Under the pieces are notes generated by a model that saw nothing but the letters and a program-made list of their open reading frames with translations, was not told the origin of the DNA and searched no databases. A stretch of DNA of 54,607 nucleotides, taken from Candidatus Kapaibacterium sp. GTDB lineage: Bacteria > Bacteroidota > Ignavibacteria > Kapaibacteriales > UBA7675. Location of the stretch: assembly GCA_028284775.1 (NCBI GenBank), contig JANQRB010000145.1, positions 1 to 54,607 on the forward strand. Reading direction: 5' to 3'. The position numbers and the translations under genes are program-made. Of this stretch, positions 8,984-16,259 are shown one piece after another (position 1 is the first letter of the stretch; every line of letters begins with the position of its first letter).

Positions 8984-10552
8984 ATGAAAACGAAGGATAT
9001 GGTTTTTGATCTGGTCAAATCGCTATCGAAGCAGGAAAAGCGCTACTTCAAGCTACACGCACTGCAGCACAGCGCCGACCGAGCAACTGTCTCGACACGG
9101 CTCTTTGATATCATGGATGGAATGGAAGTCTATAATGAAGTCGAGTTGCAGGATTTTTGCTGCCGACAATCGATTGGCGGCGGACTGGCGCTTGCGAAGC
9201 ACAAGCTGGCTCAGGCGCTGTTAAACAGCCTGGATGCGTATGCGGCCGGCAAATCGATCCATGCCAAAATAACGAGGATCCTGCGGCAGATCGAGCTTCT
9301 CTACAGTCGAGGCCAGTATGATTTCTGTCGACGGCAAATCACGAAGGGGCTTAAACTTGCCCTCAACTACGAGAAGCACGGTTACCTGTTTGAATTGCGT
9401 ACCTGGCAGCTGCGCCTGATTGTATTGGAGAGAGCCGGTGATATCGGCAACACCCTCAGGCAACACTTCAGGCTGACCAGAGAGGAATTGCGGCACGCGG
9501 CCGAAGAGCTGCGTTATCGGGAGCTGATGCACCGCGTGATGCAATTCAGCCGGCGCGCTTCGCGCAGCCTGACACCGAACGATCTGGCCGAGCTCGATAC
9601 CATTGCCGACGAAAGCTCAGCCCGGGAGATCGAGCCGCCGCCCTTCACCCTGCAAAGCCTGTACTGGCAGATCCACGGTACGCGTGCCCTGCTTATTGGT
9701 GATGCACAGCTGGCCTACTCCTGTTTTCGATCGACGATCGAGCTGTGGCGGCGGAACAGCGACCGCATCGAAGAAAGCCCCTCGGTTTACCTGCGCTATG
9801 CAACTAACTTCCTGACCTGCTGTCTGTCGCTCAAACGATTCGATGAATTCAACGAAATTCTGCAGTCCATGCAAAAGCTGCACCTGCAATCGCATCCGGT
9901 CGACGTCCACTCCTTCGAGCGAATCATATACCTGGATTTCGCTTACTGTCTCAACTGTGGCCTTGTGGAACGCGGATTGCGGACGGCCCGGAATTTTGAG
10001 GATAATCTTGCCAGGCACGAATATGCAATCCAGCCCAAGCGACTGATAATGCTGCATTACAATTGCTGCCTGATCTATTTTCTGGCGGGCAAATATCCTG
10101 AAGCGCTTGAACACTGCAACAATGTGTTAAACCAGTCTTTTGCGGAGCTCAAACAGGATGTTCGCGCCTTTGCGCGTTTGCTGAGGCTCGTAATCTTGTT
10201 TGAGCTGGACGCCCGGGAAGGGCTGGAGGCCGCCTTGCTCGCTACCCGGCGTTTCGTGCGCCGCCGGGTTCAGTTCTCATTTGCGGCTGCCGTCATCCGT
10301 GCCATGCAGAGCTTACTGGATGAAACAGACAGGATCGGAACACAAGCTGTTCTGTCCGTTTTGTATCGCGATCTGGTCGACATTATTCATGACGAGTCGG
10401 CGAAGGAACCGGTCGGTCTCCTTGAAATGCTGCTCTGGGCCGATAGCTATAGGAGAGATATGGCCCTGGCCGAGCTGTATCGATCGGTTGTCACAAGCGG
10501 ACACAATACCAGGCTGCGCGATCTGTTTCCACGTGACCCCGGGGAGCATTGA
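8984..10552 (+). CDS. Large all-helical protein of the 'SLxxxEKRYF' family, copy 1
   Basis: The protein has 522 residues from the ATG at 8984, which has GGAG 9 bp upstream; an in-frame start 87 bp earlier has no RBS. It begins with a short motif, Lys-Ser-Leu-Ser-Lys-Gln-Glu-Lys-Arg-Tyr-Phe-Lys, and continues as an alpha-solenoid of TPR-like helices with many Leu/Arg/Glu pairs and no catalytic motif. A clear paralog lies at 30683-32266 and a broken one near 13853-14285. Families with this N-terminal motif occur in Bacteroidota and are uncharacterised. A T-tract hairpin follows the stop. It sits directly upstream of the structured-RNA/Ro60-like locus but is probably a separate transcript. Confidence 0.82.
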   Translation: MKTKDMVFDLVKSLSKQEKRYFKLHALQHSADRATVSTRLFDIMDGMEVYNEVELQDFCCRQSIGGGLALAKHKLAQALLNSLDAYAAGKSIHAKITRILRQIELLYSRGQYDFCRRQITKGLKLALNYEKHGYLFELRTWQLRLIVLERAGDIGNTLRQHFRLTREELRHAAEELRYRELMHRVMQFSRRASRSLTPNDLAELDTIADESSAREIEPPPFTLQSLYWQIHGTRALLIGDAQLAYSCFRSTIELWRRNSDRIEESPSVYLRYATNFLTCCLSLKRFDEFNEILQSMQKLHLQSHPVDVHSFERIIYLDFAYCLNCGLVERGLRTARNFEDNLARHEYAIQPKRLIMLHYNCCLIYFLAGKYPEALEHCNNVLNQSFAELKQDVRAFARLLRLVILFELDAREGLEAALLATRRFVRRRVQFSFAAAVIRAMQSLLDETDRIGTQAVLSVLYRDLVDIIHDESAKEPVGLLEMLLWADSYRRDMALAELYRSVVTSGHNTRLRDLFPRDPGEH

Positions 10553-10574
10553 ATCCTGTTAATGAACAACGCCG

Positions 10575-10596
10575 CCAGGCTTAAGCCTGATTTTTC
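10575..10596 (+). terminator. Rho-independent terminator of the helical-family gene
   Basis: The inverted repeat CAGGC-TTAA-GCCTG (10576-10589) is followed by ATTTTT, 22 bp after the stop codon at 10552. A second T-run follows about 20 bp later. Confidence 0.6.
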
Positions 10597-10674
10597 AAGG
10601 GCCTTGATTTTTTGCTTGCGCAAGGTACCATGCCTGATTAAATTTGCAGCCCCTAATTAAACAGCTAAGGCGCA

Positions 10675-10764
10675 ATGAATAAGCTTGTACGAAATACATC
10701 GATGAATGCGGCCGTTCTGCGGCCAGGAGATAGAACAACTCCAGGATGCGGAGCGGGAATGTAG
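10675..10764 (+). CDS. Candidate 29-residue small protein
   Basis: An ATG at 10675 with AAGG 4 bp upstream opens a 29-codon frame ending at a TAG at 10762-10764. The peptide is basic at the start (Met-Asn-Lys-Leu-Val-Arg) and ends Pro-Gly-Cys-Gly-Ala-Gly-Met. It lies between two terminators (10575-10596 and 10800-10834), so this 200-bp stretch is a self-contained transcription unit. The unit could equally be a small RNA. The Gly/Cys-rich C-terminus recalls peptide precursors, but no modifying enzyme is nearby. Confidence 0.3.
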   Translation: MNKLVRNTSMNAAVLRPGDRTTPGCGAGM

Positions 10765-10799
10765 CGGTGTCTTTTAACTTTCAATCTGAAGACTTCAAC

Positions 10800-10834
10800 A
10801 AAACCCGGTCCATTTGCAGTAGGCCGGGTTTTTT
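10800..10834 (+). terminator. Strong rho-independent terminator
   Basis: The 9-bp stem AAAACCCGG/CCGGGTTTT (10800-10808 with 10824-10832) ends in a T-run. It closes the small unit that starts near 10600 and insulates the structured RNAs downstream. Confidence 0.8.
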
Positions 10835-10902
10835 GTGCTCCGTTGTAGCCGCAGTGCAGAGTCTTTGATAGACATAACAATCGACTGCGAGATGATGTGA
10901 AA

Positions 10903-11012
10903 ATACGGGAACTGCAGCGTCAGTACAGCAGGCCGCGATAAGGCTAACATTTTGTCTACGGGTTATGGGGGTTCGACTCCCTCCGTCCACTGACGCTCAT
11001 CTTCTCCCGTAT
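10903..11012 (+). ncRNA. Y-RNA-like structured RNA with tRNA-like module, copy 1
   Basis: The 5' and 3' ends form an outer stem ATACGGGA/TCCCGTAT (10903-10910 with 11005-11012). Next comes an asymmetric loop, ACTGC (10911-10915) opposite CATCTTC (10998-11004), and then a perfect 9-bp inner stem AGCGTCAGT/ACTGACGCT (10916-10924 with 10989-10997). Inside is a tRNA-like module: ACAG-CA, a D-arm GGCC-GCGATAA-GGCT (10931-10945), a region of about 20 nt in place of the anticodon arm and a T-arm GGGGG-TTCGACT-CCCTC (10967-10983). The next RNA has the same plan, and a Ro60-like gene follows. Bacterial Y RNAs of the YrlA type join a Ro60-binding stem to a tRNA-mimic module; I infer this role here. The exact ends are set by base pairing only. 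Confidence 0.68.
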
Positions 11013-11026
11013 CTTCGAGCTTCTTT

Positions 11027-11131
11027 GAAGGGGACTGCTCTGTTATTACAGTAGCTCACTGGTAGAGCGATAGACTTTAATCTATAGGTAGCGGGTTCAA
11101 GTCCCGCCAATAACAGGCACACTACCCCTCT
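11027..11131 (+). ncRNA. Y-RNA-like structured RNA with tRNA-like module, copy 2
   Basis: This copy has the same plan as copy 1, 14 bp downstream. The outer stem is AGGGG/CCCCT. The loop is ACTGC (11034-11038) opposite CACACTA (11118-11124). A 9-bp inner stem TCTGTTATT/AATAACAGG (11039-11047 with 11109-11117) follows, then ACAG-TA, a D-arm GCTC-ACTGGTA-GAGC (11054-11068), an anticodon-like stem ATAGA/TCTAT closing CTTTAA (11070-11085) and a T-arm GCGGG-TTCAAGT-CCCGC (11091-11107). It resembles tRNA-Lys(TTT) but has a 6-nt anticodon loop and extra bases between the acceptor-like stem and the D-arm, so it should not be a functional tRNA. Paired changes relative to copy 1 support a conserved RNA fold. 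A decayed tRNA-Lys is the alternative. Confidence 0.68.
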
Positions 11132-11222
11132 TTATTCATTAGTAGGATTTCTGCAAGACAGTATCGAATGTCTGTAAAGCTTTGATTCGTCTTGATCAGT
11201 CTTTCCAATACCAGCTAGAGTT

Positions 11223-12776
11223 ATGGAAGTACAAATCGGAGGCCGCAGCGCATTCCTACAACGACTGTCGGCATTGAGCGCTGCAGAAAAAGGGCGAGTG
11301 GCGCGCGTTGTTTTATCATTTTTTGACCTTGCGGCAACAGCGACGGCCCGCGCCACATTCTACAACAGTAAGAGCGAGCAGGTGAATGCAGTTCATACGA
11401 TTCACGATGAGCTGCTCGCCATCGATCGGGGGCTGTACGCCGCGGCGCTGCTCCTGCCAGGCCTGACGGACTTTAACAAGCAGGTGGCGATTCTGCGCAT
11501 GCTCGCGCAACCCTACGACAGCGGTCTGTTAACAGCCGAGCAAGAAGCATTGCTCCTGGCGAAACTGATACTGGAACTTCCGGTACAGCGCAGGTTGAAT
11601 GTTTTTCTTGATCTCAAAAACAATCGGGTTAACAACAGCCGCAGCCGCAAGTTCATATTGACGTCTATCTTGCCGAGTGCCAGGCTTGTCTCCTGGGCCG
11701 TTAAGTACCGGGGCAAGCTGGCGGCTGTACTGGAGCACGCCTGGGGCAAGCGCGGCTGTAGTATCCTGGCCGCAATTCTCGCCAAACCGCGCGCGGAGTG
11801 GAACAGCAAAGAACAGGGTATCGTCCGCGACAGGCTGCTGAAATATCTTGACCGCGATGCAAACGAACAGGCGCTGCTGGAAAGCATCGGCTTTATTCTC
11901 GGCAATGAAAAAAATCTTCACGAACCGCTGTTGACGGCCTATGTGGAAGCGAAACAGGATTTGTCCAAAGGAAGGAGACTACCCTATGAGGTGCTGGAAG
12001 GCATCCGCAGCACCTATCACAAAAACGTCAGCAGCAGCACAGTACTCGAACTGACGAAAGCGCAGCTTACAAAAGGACAAAGGCTGGCTTTGCAACGCAA
12101 GGCCGCCGAAGCGCAGGTCGAGCTACAATTCAATCCCTTCGACTACGACCCGGTCAGGCTGTATATCTACGCGTATGAGCGGGGCATGACCGAAGATATC
12201 GCGCGAGCCCTGGAGCAGAAGGCGCAAGCCATTGCCGCGAGTCTGCCGCAGCGCTATGAAAACATCGTCATTATTGTTGATAACTCGATGTCCATGACAG
12301 GGAGCGATAGCCAGCGTCTGCGCCCGATAGCGGTCGCCCTGGCTGTTCGCGACGTTTTGCGGGCGGCAAGCAGCGGCAGCAGCGTACTTTACAGTAGTCC
12401 GGCGGTTGCGACCGAGACGATGCTGCCCCGCTGCGAAGGGCACACGGCGCTTGCCGAGCTCCTGCTTGCGGGCTTGCGGTCCAAGGTGGATGCCGTGTTT
12501 GTCATCAGCGATGGATATGAGAACGCGACGGCCGGACGTTTTAACGAAGTGATGCATCTGGTTCGCGGACTTGGTATCAGGACACCGGTCTTCCAGGTGA
12601 ACCCGGTAATGGCAGCCGAAGCGATTGGCCTCCGTAGACTGAGCGCCGAAATAGCGCTTCTTCCCGTCAGCGATCCGCAGGCACTGGGGGTTGGAATGAT
12701 TCGCGGGCTGCTCGAAGCAGACCTGGAGCTGGCCTGCCGGAACTTGTTGGAGTATAGTCTGCCCTTATTGAATTAA
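11223..12776 (+). CDS. Ro60/TROVE-like protein with C-terminal vWA domain
   Basis: The protein has 517 residues. Residues about 10-340 are helical, HEAT-like repeats, including a segment with Trp-Ala-Val-Lys-Tyr-Arg at 158-163. Residues 345-510 are a von Willebrand A domain with a complete MIDAS: Asp353-x-Ser355-x-Ser357, Thr408 in Gly-His-Thr-Ala-Leu, and Asp430 in Ile-Ser-Asp-Gly-Tyr. Ro60 (bacterial Rsr) has the same order, a ring of helical repeats closed by a vWA domain, and binds Y RNAs and misfolded RNA. The twin Y-like RNAs end about 90 bp upstream and the ARPP-1-like gene starts 34 bp downstream. The vWA call is firm. The TROVE call rests on architecture and context, since the helical region is too diverged for me to align with certainty. 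Confidence 0.78.
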   Translation: MEVQIGGRSAFLQRLSALSAAEKGRVARVVLSFFDLAATATARATFYNSKSEQVNAVHTIHDELLAIDRGLYAAALLLPGLTDFNKQVAILRMLAQPYDSGLLTAEQEALLLAKLILELPVQRRLNVFLDLKNNRVNNSRSRKFILTSILPSARLVSWAVKYRGKLAAVLEHAWGKRGCSILAAILAKPRAEWNSKEQGIVRDRLLKYLDRDANEQALLESIGFILGNEKNLHEPLLTAYVEAKQDLSKGRRLPYEVLEGIRSTYHKNVSSSTVLELTKAQLTKGQRLALQRKAAEAQVELQFNPFDYDPVRLYIYAYERGMTEDIARALEQKAQAIAASLPQRYENIVIIVDNSMSMTGSDSQRLRPIAVALAVRDVLRAASSGSSVLYSSPAVATETMLPRCEGHTALAELLLAGLRSKVDAVFVISDGYENATAGRFNEVMHLVRGLGIRTPVFQVNPVMAAEAIGLRRLSAEIALLPVSDPQALGVGMIRGLLEADLELACRNLLEYSLPLLN

Positions 12777-12810
12777 CAATTGTGAATTAACACTCAACTG
12801 AAGATTGATC

Positions 12811-13863
12811 ATGCTGCGCAATCTCTTTTCCAGGCCCGCGGAGCGCGCGAACGGCAACATCAGCATCGCCGAAATCCTGAAAGGATGTGAAGCGGGACGC
12901 ATGCAAAGCGTTGGGTATATGCAGGTCATTCCGCTGCTCAGCGATATCAATGACGAACGCATTGCCTCGCCGGATGAAGCCGAAGTGTCGACACAGAACT
13001 ACGGCTCGCTGATATTTAACAACCTTGCGGACCGCGTTGTGATAGTACCCCTGCACGCCGGCTATGTTGTAAAGCAGGCCGCTCAGAATCACGCAATGGC
13101 GCATGCCGCTGTTGTGCAAAGCGCCGCAAGCAAAACCTATGACACGGCGATGTGTATTCAACAATCGCAGGGGGGCTTTATTGCCGCGGACAAATACAAG
13201 CTGATGATACTGCCCTTCGCCTTGCGGGAGAAGGCGCTCGGCTTGCGAAAGGAGCAAGCTTTCGATAAGCTGTGGAAGTCCATCAGTGAGTTTAACGAGC
13301 GTATGGGCGCGCAGGCCAGCGGCCACCTCGAGTTTTTTCTTGAACAATTCAAGAGCGAGCTCGATCAGTTTGTTGCCGAATTCGAGTCCGTGCCCCGCCA
13401 GGTGGGAGCCATCGTTTTAATCGACGGTCAGGTTGTCGGCATCGAGCGCGCGCCTTCGCAGACATACTGGCTGAGTATCTGGCCCGCCTTGATTCGTGAG
13501 TGCTACGGCTCGTTGGCAATCGAGTATCGCCGAAGCATGGGTGACAAGGCCGAACTCTCGCAGATCAGGATTCCGCTTGCGGGCTCGGTGAATTCCCTCG
13601 AGGATATCGAGCGCCTTCTGCGTGAAGCCGAGGCCCGGGAAGAAGAGCTGGCGCGGAATACAGTTCGCAGCCTGATCGATGACGCTTTCGTACGCGAGGT
13701 CGAAGAAGAAGTGGAAGGCTTCACCCTTGAAACGCTGTCGCACGATCAGCTCTGCGGGCAGATCGTGCATGAGCAGGGCAATGTGCTGTACGCCTCGCTG
13801 ATCGTGGCCGAACGCTGGAAACACAGATCGCCCTGGCGCGCCGCGCAGCCCTTCACGGTTTAA
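12811..13863 (+). CDS. ARPP-1-like protein, partner of the Ro60-like gene
   Basis: The protein has 350 residues from the ATG at 12811; a TTG six bases earlier is less likely. It has no signal peptide. Its conserved-looking core has Val-Ile-Pro-Leu-Leu-Ser-Asp near residue 36, Ile-Val-Pro-Leu-His near 83, Ala-Gln-Asn-His-Ala near 94, a Cys-Ile-Gln-Gln-Ser-Gln-Gly-Gly segment near 113 and Val-Gly-Ala-Ile-Val-Leu-Ile-Asp-Gly near 200. The pattern recalls the ARPP-1 domain, which is named for association with ADP-ribosylglycohydrolase and phosphatase genes; this is from memory of the family pattern and not tested. The gene is 34 bp downstream of the Ro60-like gene on the same strand, so the two form an operon. 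A role in RNP assembly or RNA processing is inference. Confidence 0.65.
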   Translation: MLRNLFSRPAERANGNISIAEILKGCEAGRMQSVGYMQVIPLLSDINDERIASPDEAEVSTQNYGSLIFNNLADRVVIVPLHAGYVVKQAAQNHAMAHAAVVQSAASKTYDTAMCIQQSQGGFIAADKYKLMILPFALREKALGLRKEQAFDKLWKSISEFNERMGAQASGHLEFFLEQFKSELDQFVAEFESVPRQVGAIVLIDGQVVGIERAPSQTYWLSIWPALIRECYGSLAIEYRRSMGDKAELSQIRIPLAGSVNSLEDIERLLREAEAREEELARNTVRSLIDDAFVREVEEEVEGFTLETLSHDQLCGQIVHEQGNVLYASLIVAERWKHRSPWRAAQPFTV

Positions 13864-14285
13864 GAAGCCGATTGGAGCGGAAGCGCAAAATGAGTACGAC
13901 GCTTTGTATGTCGCGACGAAGATGGGGTTTGTTCAACATGAGCAAGTTGTTCATCGCTTTCAACGCGGCATTGAAATCATCATTGAGGGCGTATATATCC
14001 AGCAGGGTTTCCAGGTTCTGACCTGCCACAGCCTTTTTTATCCAGCGCAATGAGTTTGCGACACTGTTTAATAAGCCGTTTTTGATACAGTACCCCAATA
14101 CGTGTAATCATTGTCCACAGCTCGGCCTTTGGGGGCATGGTCTTGATCAATTCGAAGAGGTCGCTGGCGCCGTTCATCCCGGATTGTCTCCTGCTGATTT
14201 GTCCTTCCTTTGCGATCCGCTGACAATTATCGATCGGCCGGGGCGCTTTGCGAGCAATGTTCCAGGCTATCGATTGCGGCAACAT
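13853..14285 (-). pseudogene. Broken copy of the 'SLxxxEKRYF' helical family
   Basis: Two minus-strand frames join by a frameshift near 14035. The upstream frame gives Ile-Thr-Arg-Ile-Gly-Val-Leu-Tyr-Gln-Lys-Arg-Leu-Ile-Lys-Gln-Cys-Arg, and the downstream frame continues as a helical Leu/Asn-rich stretch to a stop at 13853. The pattern matches the region of copies 1 and 2 with Ile-Glu-Leu-Leu-Tyr-Ser-Arg-Gly-Gln-Tyr-Asp-Phe-Cys-Arg and Val-Leu-Phe-Arg-Lys-Gly-Leu-Phe-Glu-Gln-Cys-Arg. The N-terminal motif and most of the C-terminal half are missing. Its 3' end overlaps the tail of the ARPP-1-like gene on the opposite strand by about 10 bp. Confidence 0.45.
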
Positions 14286-14364
14286 TCAGAAAATTGTTGA
14301 ACGCGCGATTGTTCACAGGTCAATTCATAGCATCACTCTTTCATTGGTAACATAACTAAGGCAT

Positions 14365-14574
14365 TTGGCCCGCGCACGCGAAGAATACGTAGGCCTGGAC
14401 GCGCGATTTCCCGTCGTTTGTCTTTTGTATCGCTTCCGCTCCGGACATAGATTGCCGACGATCGATGATATTCTGCTGAAAATTCCGGCTGAGGGGCTGG
14501 CCGCGGGCGTCTACACCTTCAGCGTTGAACCCGAAGGCGGCAATTCACACTACACTCAGATAATGGTGCGATAG
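14365..14574 (+). pseudogene. Remnant of a T9SS-sorted protein (C-terminal tail only)
   Basis: About 70 codons are open from a TTG, with no RBS. The last 30 residues (Gly-Leu-Ala-Ala-Gly-Val-Tyr-Thr-Phe-Ser-Val, then a terminal Ile-Met-Val-Arg) have the shape of a type IX secretion C-terminal domain end. A strong terminator follows 24 bp after the stop, as expected for the true 3' end of a gene. The rest of the gene appears lost. Confidence 0.45.
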
Positions 14575-14597
14575 TATTGGGTAATAGGGGGGCAGGC

Positions 14598-14634
14598 AAG
14601 ACGCCATTCGCATTATGGCGTCTTACTCTTTTTT
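14598..14634 (+). terminator. Strong terminator
   Basis: The perfect 10-bp stem AAGACGCCAT/ATGGCGTCTT (14598-14607 with 14615-14624) with a 7-nt loop is followed by ACTCTTTTTT. It ends the plus-strand remnant at 14365-14574 and sits just past the stop of the convergent DinB gene. Confidence 0.85.
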
Positions 14635-14650
14635 AATATTCACGTGTAAG

Positions 14651-15172
14651 TTAAAAGGAAGCTTCGTCCGCCGTCGGGCCATAGGTCGGCGGTACGGGAA
14701 TATCCAGCAGACGCAGATACACGCTGAGCTGACCGCGATGGTGCACCATGTGACTGATGCAGAAGCTGCGCAGAACACTGCCGGTCGGCTGTGTGAAAAA
14801 CACCATCTCGCCATTGCGCAATGTCCATGGCCGGTTCAGCAGGGTTTCGTCCGCAGCCGCAACGGCCTCGCGGGCGGCGGCGGCGTTTTGGTCGTAGACG
14901 GCAAGCAGATCCGCCGTCGTGGCGGGTACTTCGGGCGAAGGACTCGGCTTTGCGAAATCGAATTCGTCGAATTTGATGGTCATGACGATCCACTGCAGCA
15001 AATTGCTGGTATGCGTCGCCAGCTCACCGAGGGACATTGACTTCGCGTGCGGTTTCCAGCCAAACTGTTCCGCGGGCATGCGTTCAAGGATTTTGCGGGT
15101 TGAGGCCAGTTCCTGTTCGAGATCGCCAAGCGCCATTTGTTTAACTGTCAGCGGTTTTGATTCTTCTGCCAT
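14651..15172 (-). CDS. DinB family metal-dependent four-helix protein
   Basis: The protein has 173 residues from the ATG at 15172, which has AGGAG 5 bp upstream; a GTG two codons earlier is possible. DinB/YfiT-like proteins are four-helix bundles with three metal-binding histidines. Here they are His54 in Glu-Leu-Ala-Thr-His-Thr, and His141 and His145 in His-Met-Val-His-His-Arg-Gly-Gln-Leu. The Met-Pro-Ala-Glu-Gln-Phe-Gly-Trp-Lys-Pro segment near 32-41 is also typical of the family. Many members are thiol transferases or damage-induced proteins of unknown substrate. It is monocistronic. Confidence 0.88.
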   Translation of the reverse strand: MAEESKPLTVKQMALGDLEQELASTRKILERMPAEQFGWKPHAKSMSLGELATHTSNLLQWIVMTIKFDEFDFAKPSPSPEVPATTADLLAVYDQNAAAAREAVAAADETLLNRPWTLRNGEMVFFTQPTGSVLRSFCISHMVHHRGQLSVYLRLLDIPVPPTYGPTADEASF

Positions 15173-15512
15173 CGTCACTCCTGTAAAAAGGTTGCTAGTT
15201 ATTTTCAGAGATTACTGTGAGGAAAGTTATGAAAATTTTGTTTGCTGTTGACGCGGATATTTGAAGTCGGGCAGATTGTCGGTGCACAGTGGAACCACCA
15301 CCAGCCGATTCTGTCGAATGGCATTCAACGCCGAACCGTTGAACTTCTGTATGCCCGCATGTCATGCCGAAGCTTCCGATAGCAAAAACCGCGCAACGCC
15401 GCACAATCGGTGCGGTGCAGGATGGGAGCAAGTGCTGGGGGGACAGGCTGCCTTCTACCCGAATCATCCTTGAGTGCGGGTATGGCTCGATAATGCTGTC
15501 CGATCAGGATGT
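15173..15512. other. Intergenic interval
   Basis: Nothing is supported here beyond the divergent spacing between the DinB start and the end of the flavodoxin-like gene. Short open frames on both strands lack start signals. Confidence 0.5.
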
Positions 15513-16259
15513 TTAACGATGCTCGGGATTAGGCGCGTCGAAGCGGCAGCCGGCATCCCAGGCCGAGCGTTGGTTGCCGTGGGCCGGGATACCGCCGGCA
15601 TCCTTGATCATTCGCGCCATGTGCATCAGATTCCAGGTCATGAACGTCGTGTTGCGATTAGTGAAGTCGTTCTCCGGGCCGCCGGAGCCGGGGTCCAGGT
15701 AGGAGGGGCCGGGGCCCGCCTCGCCCAGCCAGCCGGCGTCGGCCTGTGGCGGTATCACATAGCCGAGATGCTGCAGCGAGTAAAGGATATTCATCGAGCA
15801 GTGTTTCGCTCCGTCTTCGTTGCCGGTAATCAGGCAGCCGCCCACCTTGCCGTAATAAGCGTATTGACCATGATCGTTCAGTATGTGCGAGGTGGCATAG
15901 AGACGCTCGATGACCTGAGTGCAGATCGATGTCTTTTCGCCCAGCCAGATCGATGAACCGATGATCAAAATGTCGGCCGCTTTTACTTTGTCGTAGATCA
16001 TCGGCCAATCGTCTTTGTCCCAGCCGTGTTCGGTCATATCGTGATACACGCCGAAGGCCAGGTTGTAATCCACGGGACGAAGCGACTCGACAGCAATCCC
16101 ATTTTTTTCCAATATTTCGGTGGCGATTTTTATCAGACCTTCGGTATGCGACATTTCGGGTGATTTCTTGAGTGTGCAATTCAGAACGATCGCCTTAAGA
16201 TCGGAAAAATCCCATTTGCTGGACTCGCAGAGATCGAGCTGCTTTTGATTGAGAGACAT
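15513..16259 (-). CDS. Flavodoxin-like NAD(P)H-dependent FMN reductase
   Basis: The protein has 248 residues, with an AGGAG site 6 bp before the ATG. It has a flavodoxin-like alpha/beta fold: strand Ala-Ile-Val-Leu-Asn-Cys-Thr-Leu (23-30) leading into the FMN-phosphate loop, then Ala-Asp-Ile-Leu-Ile-Ile-Gly-Ser-Ser-Ile-Trp-Leu-Gly-Glu near 95, where ring-contacting loops are found, and Gly-Gly-Cys-Leu-Ile-Thr-Gly-Asn-Glu-Asp-Gly near 140. These match the NADPH-dependent FMN reductase (FMN_red) family. It likely reduces quinones or other small electrophiles in the cytoplasm. It is monocistronic and the substrate is unknown. Confidence 0.87.
   Translation of the reverse strand: MSLNQKQLDLCESSKWDFSDLKAIVLNCTLKKSPEMSHTEGLIKIATEILEKNGIAVESLRPVDYNLAFGVYHDMTEHGWDKDDWPMIYDKVKAADILIIGSSIWLGEKTSICTQVIERLYATSHILNDHGQYAYYGKVGGCLITGNEDGAKHCSMNILYSLQHLGYVIPPQADAGWLGEAGPGPSYLDPGSGGPENDFTNRNTTFMTWNLMHMARMIKDAGGIPAHGNQRSAWDAGCRFDAPNPEHR

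Noticed and set aside
10665..10880. 71-codon minus-strand frame across the terminator
   Set aside because: It runs through a strong terminator hairpin and has no RBS.
10903..11012. 3' end of a tmRNA (ssrA)
   Set aside because: The T-arm and the CCAC sequence recall tmRNA, but no tmRNA 5' half, tag reading frame or pseudoknots are found upstream.
11041..11115. Functional tRNA-Lys
   Set aside because: The anticodon loop has 6 nt and the acceptor/D-arm junction has extra bases; the paralogous neighbour shows the same plan without an anticodon arm.
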